A stretch of 64,000 nt of DNA from Malus domestica. Its lineage: Eukaryota; Streptophyta; Magnoliopsida; Rosales; Rosaceae. Under the pieces are notes generated by a model, which did no database searches, had not been told where the DNA came from, and saw only the letters and a program-made list of their open reading frames with translations. The DNA lies in assembly GCF_042453785.1 (NCBI RefSeq), contig NC_091675.1, positions 694,501 to 758,500 of the forward strand, read 5' to 3'. The translations under genes and the position numbers were made by a program. This document shows positions 34,572 through 47,132 of the stretch, piece by piece. The first letter of the stretch is position 1. Each line of letters starts with the position of its first letter.

Positions 34572-35062
34572 ATGGCAAAAATGATGTTGAAGATTCTAAT
34601 CACTCACGTTCTCGTTTTTCTTCTCGTTCTCCAGCTTGCCGCTAAATCCAATGAAAGGGTATGTAATTAACTACTTAATCCTTTTTTTTTGGTAGTATTA
34701 TGTTCAAAGCTTTTGACTAACTCACGGTGACGCAATTCAGATGACCACAATCTTTGCTGCAAACCCTCCTCCCCAGCCAAAAATAGGTATTTAATTATTA
34801 ATTAATTGCTATATATATTACAATAACCAAACCACTTAATTATATGCTTATATAATTAAACAATATGGTGATATTTCCAGACTGTGACGGAGCTTGTGTT
34901 GTGAGGTGCTCAAAATCGTCAAGGCCTAATATGTGCCACAGGGCATGCGGGACATGTTGTTGGAGATGCTTCTGCGTTCCACCTGGTACTTTCGGCAACT
35001 ATGATGTATGCCCTTGTTATAGAGACATGACTACCTGTGGAGGCATACACAAATGCCCTTAA
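34572..35062 (+). CDS. GASA/snakin cysteine-rich peptide B1
   Basis: Three exons: 34572-34658, 34741-34786 and 34881-35062, giving 104 residues. The signal peptide is within residues 1-25 (MLKILITHVLVFLLVLQLAA). A short linker (MTTIFAANPPPQPKI) leads to the GASA domain, with all 12 canonical cysteines, ending GGIHKCP. Odd point: a thirteenth cysteine in MTTCGG, between canonical cysteines 11 and 12, where B2 has Arg and the A peptides have His. Another difference is CCWRC, against CCRRC in B2. B1 is clearly diverged from A1, so the A/B split predates the unit duplication. Confidence 0.92.
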
Positions 35063-36479
35063 ACATCAATGTATCAAGTTTCTATTTATCGACCATTTGG
35101 ACTGTACATCATATATCTATAATGTTAGATGAACCAAATAAATCATAATTATCTACAGCTTCATCTATTTTATTCTCTCTTCCTTATGTTGTGTTTGGTG
35201 ATACAAAGTTTGGAAAACGCTTTAATTTCTTTTTAAATTTGAGCTTCCAGAAATTATAAACTGATCATGCAACATTAAATCACAAAAAGGTTTTTATTAA
35301 GATGTTTTCTAAAATTGAAAATTGATCAATATAATTATATAAATGAATGTTGCAGATCAATGTCGTTCTTTTGTTATAACTATGTCAAAAATTTCATTAG
35401 TGGCATTTGGTTTGGTATTCGATTCCACTTCATACATACCTACGTATATAATATAGTAATGTATATATATAAATATATAAGTTGGCCAGAAGACTCCATT
35501 ATCCATCCCATCATATTATACTGTACTATCAAGCTACCAAACAGACTTGTTTATGACAAAAAAAAGCTGCATTCGGCCCCATATATACCTCAACGGGGCA
35601 TGTGATTGATGCTTAATTAATTAACATTTACTGGTCTTTGATTTTAGAAGACCTGGTTTAGGTGGATTGTTTGCCTTCTTATTTTTATACTATTTTTATC
35701 TTTTTTTGTTTGTGTGGTAACGGTTAAGCCACGTTAACATAAACCATAAAGTTTCATGCACGGCCTAAATAAATATCAATCCATTTCTATTTATGGGTTT
35801 TTTCTTTATTTAATTACCTTAATTTACAACTATTAATCTCAGCCACTTGATTTTGGAGCAGTGCATATAGTTATCAACGCAAGAGTTTTGTGTTTTCTTT
35901 TTGGTGCATGCCTAAAATTCATAAGACGATCTTTACTAACTTTGTATTGTAAAGTTATATACGATCATTTCGAATTCTAAACTAAAATTATCTTTACTTT
36001 TGAGTTAATTTTAGTGATTTTTATTTTGATTCATATTCTATTACATCAGGAGATTTGTATTGAAATCAAAATTAGAAAACGAAGAATTGATTGAATATTG
36101 CCCATGTCTATCAAGGCTCCATACTTAACAGCTAGCTAGCTAGATTCACTAGCTGCTTTATATGCATAACAGAGTACAATAAGTCAAACTTAATCTTTTA
36201 TATTCAGTCTTCGAGACTACGTGTGGTGTGTGTCTATTTATCCATCTAATTAGGCGCTTTCGTTCTACCTACATCTGCGACAAAGAAAGAAGAAAAAAAT
36301 AAAACAAAAACTCATCACTTTTCGACGTGCATGAAAACCATGAGCTACTAAAGCCTAAGGCCACTTGGAAGTTCATCCCCACAAATTAAAGCAAAACAAA
36401 ACAAGCAAAAATGCTAGCTTTACTCGTCGCCGCCAATAATCTTATGCCACACGTACCCACCAGCTGGCAAATCCTGCCC
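35063..36479. other. Spacer across the unit 1/unit 2 junction
   Basis: It holds the B1 3' UTR, the duplication junction near 35394 and the A2 promoter. The empty site of the 30477 element lies near 35616. Near 35656-35740 unit 2 carries about 80 bp not matched in unit 1. No gene was seen. Confidence 0.6.
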
Positions 36480-36487
36480 TATAAATA
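36480..36487 (+). promoter_or_regulatory. TATA box, GASA A2
   Basis: TATAAATA lies 120 bp before the ATG, as in A1. Confidence 0.65.
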
Positions 36488-36599
36488 GGGAAACCATGCA
36501 AATGCAAACCACAAAGAAGTACCTCTATCATTAAGCTCAATTTCAATTAGGTTTGAGTCGAATATAATTAAGGGAATAATTATATCTTGTTAATCAGCC

Positions 36600-37160
36600 A
36601 TGGCTGCCATCTCAAAATCATCCAGGGCTGTGATTGTTTCACTGCTTCTCGTTTCCCTTCTTGTTTTCAATCTCGTTGAAGCTGATGAGAAGGTAATTAT
36701 TTATTAAGTTCTTGCTTATAATTATAATTAACTAGCTACTTTATTATTTGCTAGCTTCATCTTTTGTTTTTCATGTTTTACAAGCTAAGCTTCAAGGTGA
36801 TATATGCATGTTTTATGCTTTGATCATTTTGCAGGTAAACACAAATCCAGGACCAGAACAGAGTTCTCTACTCAAGAAAATAGGTAATTAATTACATATA
36901 TATTATTGTTTAATTTTAATATGATTTGGTATATAATATAGTACCATAGTGTTTGATTAAATGTAAATATTTGTGTAGACTGTGGCGCGGCATGCAGTGC
37001 TCGCTGTCGTTTAGCATCTAGGTCTCATCTATGCAAGAGAGCATGCGGGACTTGCTGCCAGCGTTGCAGCTGTGTTCCTCCGGGTACCGCCGGCAATCAA
37101 GAGGCCTGCCCGTGTTACGCCAGCCTCACTACCCACGGCGGCAGACGCAAGTGCCCTTGA
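36600..37160 (+). CDS. GASA/snakin cysteine-rich peptide A2
   Basis: Three exons: 36600-36692, 36835-36883 and 36979-37160, giving 107 residues, with the same exon lengths as A1 (93, 49 and 182 bp). The signal peptide is identical to A1. Visible differences are Ser to Thr in the linker (VNTNPG) and two changes in the cysteine domain (RLASRSHLC against RLSSRPHLC). All 12 cysteines are kept, so both copies look functional. The proline replaced here lies in the loop before cysteine 4. Its promoter lacks the MITE found in A1. Confidence 0.92.
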
Positions 37161-38393
37161 ATCAATCCTCTGTCTTGAAAACTCAAACAAGCTTGCTCAA
37201 ATTAGGGCATGCAGATGCTATGGGAATTGAAGGTGCTCATGCCTTCAGATATATAAATAATCTGTTTTAAAATAAATAAAAATGTCCTTTTGTGTAATTA
37301 AAGCTACAGAAATTGCTTGTATTAATGTTATTGTTTTGAAGTGTTGGGAGTCCTGGGACATTGAGCTAGTGATGATATAGTGACTACTTTTTTTCTTCCT
37401 GGTTTACCTGTAATCAATAGTTTTCTTTGCGTGTTCAATAAAATCTCTGTACTCACGAGCTAAATGATCATGCACTTTCCACAAATAAACGAGCTTTGTT
37501 CTATTTAATTGTCATCTGACTTCATATAAGTACGTACAAGTTTCAACGTATATGCAATCGTCTTTGGGAGAGTGATCTGACTGACTAACTATCCTGGTGA
37601 TTACGTACTTTCTCCTCCATCAGCCTGAGGGAATAATTAGATGCCAATTGACCAGGAGGATTGAGTTGTCCATAAGGACAAATTGGACCATAATATCTCA
37701 CAAGTCAATGCAATTGAAGTTGAAATTGACGTGCCTACTTTACTCAAGACTGAAAAGCATAAATTATATCATGGGCCTTATTTGTAATGACCCAGAGCCC
37801 AATCCAGCCCATTTTGCAAAATTTACAAGCTGAAACTGTAAGTTGTAAGTGCTAAAACCCTAAGAACAAACGTCTGAAACGTCTGCATTATGATGCAACG
37901 TACGTAATCCTAAATTCTTAGTCATACAGATATAGTGCTTTGTTACTTAATTAGGATTTTACCAAATTATGTCCTGGTTTAAGTTAACTAGGCAGTCTAC
38001 CAACTCATAAACTGTCTCCTTTTATCGGTTTTTTTCTATACTTACGTTTATTCATGCATGTGTACTTGAACAATTTATCTACACGTACATTGAACTTATT
38101 AAATGCAACAGTTGAATTTTTCATATTTATAGGTTTATAGGTCTGAAAATTGAACACATATGGTCAATTTCGCTTGCAGTAGATGCCAAAAACATTAAAT
38201 ATATCCATTCACTAATTAAAGTTAATTTAATATAATTTAGAAGTGATAACTCAAATTTATAAAAATAAAATTGTAATTTTCACCAAAAGTATGTAACTTT
38301 CTAAACTTTATTTACACGGTGCAGCACTTTCTGTCATCGATGTATCACTGAATTAAATGACCTCCATGTCCCAAGAACCTCATGAAACTTTTC
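37161..38393. other. Spacer between GASA A2 and B2
   Basis: Near-identical counterpart of 33266-34500. No gene was seen. Confidence 0.6.
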
Positions 38394-38400
38394 TATAAAA
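38394..38400 (+). promoter_or_regulatory. TATA box, GASA B2
   Basis: TATAAAA lies about 70 bp before the ATG, as in B1. Confidence 0.65.
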
Positions 38401-38465
38401 ACCACAACAGTTTTTCACTTTCCAAACCACACCAGTTCTCAGTTCTAATCATATACAAATACCCC

Positions 38466-38959
38466 ATGGCAAAAATGATGTTGAAGATTCTAATCACTCA
38501 CGTGCTTGTTTTTCTTCTCGGTCTCCAGCTTGCCGCTAATTCCAATGAAAGGGTATGTAATTAAACTACTTAATCCTTTTTTTTTTGGGTAGTATTATGT
38601 TCAAAGCTTTTGACTAACTCAGGGTGACGCAATTCAGATGACCACAACCTTTGCTGCAAACCCTCCTCCCCAGCCAAAAATAGGTATTTAATTATTAATT
38701 AATTGCTATATATATTACAATAACCAAACCACTTAATTATATGCTTATATAATTAAACAATATGGTGATATTTCCAGACTGTGACAGAGCTTGTGTTGTG
38801 AGGTGCTCAAAATTGTCAAGGCCTAATCTGTGCCACAGGGCATGCGGGACGTGTTGTAGGAGATGCTTCTGTGTTCCATCTGGTACTTTCGGCAACTATG
38901 ACGTATGCCCTTGTTACAGAGACATGACTACCCGTGGAGGCATACACAAATGCCCTTAA
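38466..38959 (+). CDS. GASA/snakin cysteine-rich peptide B2
   Basis: Three exons: 38466-38552, 38638-38683 and 38778-38959, giving 104 residues, with exon lengths equal to B1 (87, 46 and 182 bp). Signal peptide, short linker (MTTTFAANPPPQPKI) and GASA domain follow in order. It has exactly 12 cysteines; the position of the extra cysteine in B1 is Arg (MTTRGG). Other changes from B1 include DCDRAC for DCDGAC, SKLSRPNLC for SKSSRPNMC, CCRRC for CCWRC and PSGT for PPGT. For two such similar units the B peptides differ at many residues, which may reflect relaxed or positive selection. Confidence 0.92.
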
Positions 38960-40112
38960 ACGTCAATGTATCAAGTTTATATTTATCGATCATTTGGACT
39001 ATACATCATATATCTATTATGTTAGATGAACCCAATAAATCATAATTATCTACAGCTTCATCTATTTTATTCTCTCTTCCTTATGTTGTGTTTGGTGATA
39101 CAAAGTTTGGAAATCGCTTTAATTTCTTTTTAAATTTAAGCTTACAGAAATTATAAACTGATCATGCAACTTTAAATCACAAAAAGGTTTTTATTAAGAT
39201 GTTTTCTGAAATTGAAAATTGATTAATATAATTATATAAATGAGTGTCGCAGATCAATGTAGTTCTTTTGTTATAACTATGTCAAAAATTTAATGTATTT
39301 GCTGATGTGACAGATATTTAGGTCTTACAAGTTTAATAAAATATTACCACGTAGATATTATTATTTATTTATTTTCATAAAGTAGCTCATTGAAAATACT
39401 AAAGTCCATTAACTGGTACACTACAGATTCGTCGGCGTTTTATTGTTAGGAGCATAAGCCCAATTAGTTGAAACTATTGGATCTGATGTTTATAGAGATT
39501 TGAAGGCCCAATGGGCCAGAACATGTACACATTTCTCTCCAATTTTGGGGACCAATTAATCAGGTCCAAACAACACGTGCAAATGTTTATTCGACTTTGG
39601 TAAATTTGGACGCCCAATATATGGGAAATAACAAACACCATATTTTAAGCATGAATGGTAAGATCCAACATGTCTCTGGGTTTTGACGCTGTTCACGTTA
39701 CCCGATATCGAATAAACACCACTTTTCGCGGTTTCTTAACAATCTGGAATCCTATGGAATCCTGGATTGCATTGCACCAATTACATTTGCCTCAAATTAT
39801 TTCAACTAGAGACGTTAAAGTGACGGTAACTTAAAACAGTTAAACAATGTCAGGTGAAAAATCGATAATCTTATTTGTCCGGAGTCTCTTTATTATGTGA
39901 AATTTTTTAGCTAAGGGCCTTCTTTAGTAATTTCCCGGTAAAGAACGAGTCACGTAACAAACGTGACTCTCTCCCTCCGCCGCTTCAAGTTCCAGAGAAA
40001 GAAAACTACCGTATAAGCATAACCCCAAACCCCCCACTTCCCAACAAATAAAAAATCGCCGGGAACCAACCAATTAATCGCCTCCCTCCCCTTCCTCGCG
40101 ACTCCCGAAACA
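38960..40112. other. Intergenic
   Basis: B2 3' UTR, the end of unit 2 near 39290, then unrelated sequence. No gene was seen. Confidence 0.5.
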
Positions 40113-40125
40113 ACTTCTCTCTTCT

Positions 40126-40164
<39 letters not shown>

Positions 40165-41920
40165 AATTGGACATATTGTTATCTTTCCCTGCAGCTGCAT
40201 GCACATCCGCAGATTTTAGTGTCACTCAGTCAGACGCTCACAGAGAGATGCACACGTTTTGTACTAAAATTCCCACCCTTCGCCCACGCGCCCATAAGGA
40301 GCGTGCACACAAGTCGCCCTGCATTCTGCAATCTAGAATCTACTATTCCACTCTTCCTTCCTGACTTCCGTCCTCCTCATTGCGTTGCGTTTTACACGCA
40401 CACTATACGCGTACGTATTTGTAGAGCGTACCGTAGAGAATACGTATACGTACGTTGGGTGAGAAAAAAGAAATGGTGGGTGTGGGAAGAGGGAGATACA
40501 GAATAAAACCAATGGATGTGCTGCAAACAAAGAAAGAGAAGCACAATCGTTTCGTACGGAGAACTTTCTGATGCTGCCACGAGGAAGAGTAACACCCGTC
40601 GGATTGAGGAAATTTGGGTTCCGCACTGACTGCAGGAGAAGGCGAGCGCGGCGGAGGTGAAGTGGTAGGGCAGGTGGTGGAGGTGGGAGGTTTGTCTGAT
40701 GTAGGATGCCACGCGGGATATAAAGTTGTCCTATCCATCAGATGGTGTTGGATCTATCGGCTGCGAGGGGACCACAGACTGATTGAGAGAGTGTTTTAGC
40801 CGTGGATGATGGAATGACGTGAGGTGGGAGGGAGAAGAAGGAAAAAAGCTTCGGTCATTCCGTCTTTTCGGAAGCATTTTTGTGCTTTCTGGCTTTTGCG
40901 TTTGGCTTTCTGCTTTTCTTCTCTCTGCTTTCTCTCTGGTTTTCCAAAATTCAAGCTTCAATTTCTAAAGCTGGCTGGGCTCCTTCGGTGTCAACTTTTC
41001 CCATAAGTGCTTTTGGGAAGCTGATGAATTCAATGAATGGGTTCGGATCATAAATAAAGAGAGAAATTGTTGGATTTAATTTGGTGGGTTGGGTGGAAGA
41101 AAATTGGGTTTCCAATTGAATCGACAGCATTAATTGTTTTCCCATTTAATTTTCAATAAATTAATGCGATCTAACTCTCCTCTCTCCCCAATCCACATTA
41201 TTTTCACGGGTCTCTCAGTCGTAGAGAAGACCCTTTTTCTTCCTTTTCTCTTCACCCTTACGTCTCTCTCTCTCACGAAGAAGAACCTGATTCTCTGGGC
41301 ACGAGTGCGAGAGCGGAAGTGCTTTAAATTTCAGTGGCTTTTTTACAAATCGCTTTGCCCTTGATCACTTTTGCTTTTTGTCTTATCTTCTTCTCCTCCT
41401 CCTCCTCCTCTCTGAATCTCCTCTGTTTCTGCTTATTTTCTTAGCTCTTTTCACTCCCTCAGAAAAAACGGAGAGAGAGATATCTGCCAAGCGATCGAAG
41501 CAACTAATAAATCGACGATTTTCACTTTCTTTGAAAAAAAATATATATATTAAAAAAAAAAAAACCCAAACCCCACTCGGTTCTCTTTCCGGCGACCTTT
41601 TCGTTTCGCTAAATAGCTATCAATACTCACAAAAATAAATAAATACACAGCTTTCTCTATCCTCTCTCTCTCTCTCTCTCTCTCTCTACACGTTGTTCTC
41701 GCTCACTTTCTTCTTCAACACCTTTGCCTCCTCCTCATTACCCCAATCCAGCATCTGGGTTCCGTTGTCTTTTCGTTTTCCTCACCTGAGTTTCTTCCAT
41801 TTCATCGTATATGCGATCCAAGTTTGAAGATTTCAGAGAGCTGAGCTCAAAATTTGCAGAGAGACGAAGGATCTGTTTCTCGAGCTCGATCAGACGGTCC
41901 AGAATCCTTCAGAATTCCAG
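40113..41920 (+). promoter_or_regulatory. Pyrimidine-rich promoter/5'-leader region
   Basis: It lies upstream of the 11-exon gene. (CT)n tracts at 40113-40163 and 41661-41688 and many CTTCT and CCTCC runs give a strongly pyrimidine-rich plus strand, common in plant promoters and 5' UTRs. Short open frames here lack family likeness. The transcription start and any leader intron could not be placed. Confidence 0.45.
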
Positions 41921-44900
41921 ATGTTAGTACCACCTGCCTCCAAGCATCGAGACGTGAGACGTGGAGGAGGAGCCACTCGCTTCAAGCAATCTTCTGGACC
42001 CAACAGCGACACCAAGCTCTTCCCTTGTAAAATTTTAAAATCCCAAAAAATATTTCACCGTTTTCGAATTTTGGTATTTTCTCAGCTGAGAAAATTCCAA
42101 AAACGCTTCATGGGTACTTGTCGTTATCTGTGTAGCTTTTTGACAAAAGCCTTGCAGATAATGCGTGCCTCCTTCCTTTATATTTATCACCACTATTTTT
42201 CTCTGAGTAGTTGGTTCGTTTATTTTGTTCTTCTGAAATTTTGAAGGTTTGGATGGTGGTGGGGACTTTGTGCTCTCTGGAAAATCAACGAAGAAAGAGA
42301 GGCTCAGAAAATTAAGTGCTCTTGGTACTGCAAAAACGACGAGCTTTCGAGACTGCGAAATGGGTTGCAACGTGTCTGACAGAGACGATGAGCTCCCCAG
42401 TAAGAGATTTAAGCTTCCCAGAAAGGTTTGCGTACTTCTGTCGATTACCCAAATCTTTGATTCGTGTTTTATCCTTCTGTTTTTAATTCTTCTTATTTTT
42501 TTCCCCAGTTTTTTTATGATTGCAATGGCGTTGATCATGCCTCTGTTCCACGGAAGCTGCGATCAGGTATGTGGGTTTGAATTAACAGTGGGAAATTTTG
42601 CTCGTTTATCTTTGTTTTTAATTTCAATGCTAAATTTTCCTTTGAGGTAATTATATTTTTATTTAATTATTTGGGATTTGATTTGTTTGGTGGGTCTTCT
42701 GGGGAGTTTTTCGAGTTTGTTTTTCTTTGGTTTAGATTTAATTCTGGATTAGAAGTGCAGCAAAACTGAAGCTTTTGGCTTTTTTCTTGCTTTTTCGGGA
42801 AGCAAGGTTTCGTCAGTTTTCTTCCCAACTTTAATTCAATTTAATATGATGCTTCCACTTTTATTAAATTATTTATTATATTTGGGTCTGAGATTTAGCC
42901 CTCCTTTTGTTTCTGTAGTTTTACTTTTCCAAAAGAGATACTTTAATGGCTTTCAATGATTCGGGTCCCCTTCGGATTATAGGGAATTAAAAATAAAAAA
43001 AATGAAACAGTTCCTGTCATATTCTGTTGATGAAGTATGGATGTCTTCTGGTTTTTGAAATTGTTTATACACTTGCAGCAATGAAGAAGCGCAACCGTGA
43101 ATCTGCATCTCCGTCCCCGTCTTTACCAGATGCAAAGAAGGTGAACCATACAATGAGTGGGATCGAATTACTTATGAAGAAAGACGGCGGCTCAGAAATC
43201 ACAAAAGATGAGGAAGAAGTTGTGGAGACCTTGTATGCTTTGGCTGGACTGTTCCCCAGGAACGACGTAAATGATAATAGTAAAGTAGACATTGAATCAT
43301 TAGATGCAAATCCTTCAGGTTTGCCAGGGTCAAAGGAGAGTTTGACATCTGCATTTGAAGGTTTGATTCGTTATTCGCTTCTTACAAATCTTCTTTTTCT
43401 TAAATATATGCTATCGTGCCCGACTGTTAATTTATGTGGTAGTATTGGTTTCTGCAGATGGAAAAGAAAAATGGGGTTCATATTGCCCCTTGAGAGCTAC
43501 CGAGGCCGCCAGTCCATCAAATGTAGAAAGATTAGGAAAAGAAACTGATCAAGTTGATTGTTTGAACGAACCCATTACTCAACATGAGCCTGAATTGCTT
43601 AACAGCAGGAATTCATGTATAAGTTCAGATAATTCCGTTCCTCAAAATCTGAATGTTTCGTCATTGTCAGTGAATGTTGAGGGGTGCAATGAAAAACCTG
43701 CCACAGGCAATGCTGACAACTTTTGCAAATATGATGTAAGCCTGGATAGTCGGTGGGTACTTCTTCTACTTAATTCTGGCTTCCGTCCCTTTCTATTCTA
43801 TTTCATTGTGTGTATGTGTGTCCGTGTATCTGTTTTGTTTTTAAACATCATCATCTTTCTAATCTCCCGGCAGGTTAAAGCAGCCTGTGCAAGAGTTGTC
43901 CTCAGTTCCTGAGAGAAAACCAGTAACTGCACTGGAGTTGGTAAGCATTAACTCATCAAATCCAAGTCAAATATCCATTTGGTGAGATCGGTCTGATTTT
44001 AAGATTTGGATTACTCTTCAGGGCACAACTATTACAGGTCAAGTTGAACTGCACAATACGGATCAGGAAGCCAAGAAAAGTGGTAGTTCTTGTTTACTGA
44101 AAAGTCTTCTTCACTATTGGCTGTAATTTCACTTTCACTTGTGAAAAGCGTGTTTTAATATAGCATTGCATATCAATTTCTTAAAGATTGCATAATCTTT
44201 GTTTTTTTTTCTTTTTCTAAGGTCCAGTATTGTGGCCTGGCTTGTCTTCAAGTGTCTCTCTTGGTGCTAGCAATGATAGTCCATCATCATTGTCACAGTA
44301 ATTATCTTCATTCCTTGTTAAATTTTCTAGATAAGTTTTATTTCTCTGTATTTTTCACGTTCCTCATGCTTTTTAGCTATTATTCAAGGTCTCCTGCTGC
44401 TAAAATTCCGCACTGGCTAGATGCTGCCTTGTCTACCTCGAGAGCTTCTGTCCAAAATAGTTCGTCTTTTGGAAAGGTGAAGGGAGGGCTTTCAGTTTTC
44501 AAATCAGCTATTTTATCATCTCAATATGCGCCACTCTTTTCTTCTCAAATTTCTATACCATGTGAAGCTTCTGATTTAGGGTATGGTGGACTGTCAACTA
44601 TACAGGTTACTAATGTTCTCCATGGTAGAAGGTCGTGTAAGAAATGCGCAGCTCATGTTTACATAAGTCACTTGATTCAGGCTTTACAAAACTCCGAGTG
44701 TAAGAATAAGTTACAGCTACAGCCTAATCAAATGACACCACATGAAGGATTAAAACAAGTGGCTCTTCTGGGAGTTAATGTCTATGCTAATGCAAACAAT
44801 GGTTCAAATGGGATTGTTGCTACTAGTAGCATCGGTATTTCTAGTTCTGAAAAAAATTCAGCCGAAGCTAAGAACGGTACACTGCAGCAGATGAAGCTCC

Positions 44901-45946
44901 ATCAAGATCAGCCACAGTTCGCTATGGGATCTCGAGCATACGCTTCACCAAAGCAGGTAAAGCTTAGTGATGTAATTGCTATTGGTTCATTGCAGAGTTT
45001 TGATGATATTCTCACTGGCCTCGTTTCTTGCAGAGTTTTGATTTCCTGTCACTGTCAGCTGGAGGTGGTGGCTCAGAAACTAATAATAGTTTTAGCAGAG
45101 CTGGAAGGGGGATGGAGCCATCATCACAATCCCAAGCCCCGTATATTCATCCTCTCATGCAACGTCACACACTCATTCCTTTCTCTTTGCCCCAGTCTCA
45201 GTACAGCTCTTCTGCTCACCCTAACAATCCTTCAGTGTCTCAGCAGGTTTTTCTGATCTCCTTTAATTTTTTTCATTTTATTCCATTTCTTCTGTGAAGC
45301 TTAGATTCATTTAATAGAACCAGGATTTGGTCTAATATACGTAACGGAAAGTTGAGAGGGACCTGATCAACTTTGACTCTAACTAGTAAACAAGCAGACC
45401 TTTTACTATTATAGACCTGTAGTAATAATGCTGAATATAAACACTGAATGCAAAGTACTAAAATTAGGAAATAATACTTAACTGTAGGCCCAGATGCAGC
45501 TACCTCCATATCATGGCAACCCATTTGGTCCTCAAGCAAGTCCCACAGCATCGACGAAGCAGCATCCTCAACAGCAACATCTACAGCTCCAACAGCATCA
45601 GCAGAGGCTTTGGGCCGCTCACTTAGCTGCTCAGTACAGGCCGGTGGGAACTTCGGCACCCGCAGTTCATTTTCCCAGTTGGCAAAATGGAAGGCAGGAT
45701 TCGATGTTGATTCCATGCAGCCAAGGCCTTATGTCTCCATCCCCGTCAACGCTTGAACTTGTTGGTCCCAAATACGCACCACTGTCTCAACAACAGCAGC
45801 AGCTAATGGCTGTAAATTCATCTTTTCCTCCCGGCAGGGTAAAACGACAAGAACACCATCTACCTTCTGTGTATGAGGAGTCTGGAGGTGGATTTTGTTC
45901 TGGAAGTGCATTGCCACTGCAGTTGCTCTGCAGCGAGCACCTCTAA
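41921..45946 (+). CDS. Gln-rich, probably nuclear protein of unknown function (11 exons)
   Basis: Exons: 41921-42026, 42247-42425, 42509-42566, 43079-43360, 43458-43752, 43874-43940, 44022-44082, 44222-44297, 44389-44956, 45034-45246 and 45488-45946. All borders are GT-AG, phases agree and the total is 787 residues. I do not recognise the family with certainty. The N-terminus is basic (KSTKKERLRKLSALG; MKKRNRESASPSPS), then an acidic block (ITKDEEEVVETLYALAGLFP), and a cysteine/histidine patch HGRRSCKKCAAHVYISHLIQ about two thirds along. The last exon is Gln-rich (QHPQQQHLQLQQHQQRLW; SQQQQQLMAV). Low-complexity Ser/Gln composition with basic clusters suggests a nuclear regulator. The start follows an in-frame ATG at 41921. 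Confidence 0.82.
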
Positions 45947-47132
45947 TAATTTCTATTGGGAAGTAGCCGGTTCGTAAATTATTTCATTCTTTCTTCTGTT
46001 CAGAAGCGGGGGACTTGCTGCTTAACTTTATCGCGACTCAATAAGAGATGAACATAATGTATAAATGATCACCCGGCATTTCGGCCATGTCTTGATTAGC
46101 TGAGGGATTCGGTTGGTAGGAAAAATGCCCTAGACTATTAGGCTGCAAAGGTTTTGTAGTAATCTTTTCACGAACATATTTGAGGCATATTGTTCATCTT
46201 TTACAAAGAAGATAATAGTACATTAGTAATGTTTCTGCTCTACAGAGTACTCACTCTGTATGCCCTTGTGAAACTCACTCTCAAATTTGGCTCGCGCTCA
46301 GAAAATGGCTTCTGCTGTACTAAATCGTAACAGAGCCAACAATTTGAATGATTTGAAGGTACGCCCACTAGGCAAGTTTGGGCTCTTTGCGTAGAGCACT
46401 GATTTGCAGGGCACTCGGTTTTGGTATTTTTAGTGTTATTTGGTATCTTTGCGTGGAGCACTTGGTTTGTACAATGTCGTCTTGCATGACAAGGACTTGA
46501 TTTGATTTCAGTGCTATCCAAAGCATATTTCATTGCCGATCTGCAGTATCGCATTGTCAATCACACAACATGAGGATATCTCAAATCAGTAACGCATTGT
46601 CGAACATGCTTTCTCCATTTTTGCTAGCAAAGCCTTAAAAATTTCAAATGGATTTCACCCGAATACGTCCAGCTTATACTTCCACGGGCTTAAGCATCGC
46701 TTTGTTACATTACCATTGGTCCGCGCAACAGGATAGGAGCTCTCACTTTAGCAAGCAAAGCCTACATAACATGACCCCTGTTCCAAGCAATGTCAAAGAA
46801 CAATATGGTTTGTCTGCTAACTTGCATATACCCATTGCTCCATGTAAACTACAAAAGTGCTTATCTGGAAACAGAAGTATTGAAAAACAGACACGGTGGT
46901 CGTGTATATGCCTTCAATTATATGAACATGTATTTCAAACACAAATGCCAAAATGGGGGGAAAGCCGGGTACAACGGATATATGAAAAAGGGAAACCTTC
47001 TAGTTCAATTAAGGTTTATTACACGAGAGGAATTCACACAGGGAATGGCGATACAAAAATTGACTGAAACGATCCGCAGAAACAAAGAACCAATACTGCA
47101 ATCCTAAAAACTTGTCATCCACATGATAATTT
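45947..47132. other. 3' flanks of two convergent genes
   Basis: 3' UTR of the Gln-rich gene and of AP-2 sigma. A 139-codon plus frame at 46648-47067 and a 106-codon minus frame at 46240-46560 show no domain or family likeness and are not called. Confidence 0.5.

Larger units (their letters stand above)
30247..35394. repeat. Tandem duplication, GASA unit 1
   Basis: It matches unit 2 (35395-39290) almost base for base outside a few indels. Unit 1 begins at TTCATTAGTGGCATTTGG and ends at ATGTCAAAAATTT; at the junction these are joined directly. Unit 1 carries three insertions missing from unit 2: the TIR element 30477-31491, a MITE at 31920-32088 and a MITE at 32390-32510. Each unit holds two GASA genes on the plus strand. 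Confidence 0.9.
35395..39290. repeat. Tandem duplication, GASA unit 2
   Basis: Partner of unit 1. It lacks the three transposon insertions of unit 1 and so preserves their empty sites. It has one extra block of about 80 bp near 35656-35740 and a different A2 intron 2. The copy ends at ATGTCAAAAATTT, after which unrelated sequence begins. Confidence 0.9.

Noticed and set aside
46648-47067. 139-codon open frame
   Set aside because: No domain, no likeness, and it sits in the 3' flank between convergent genes.
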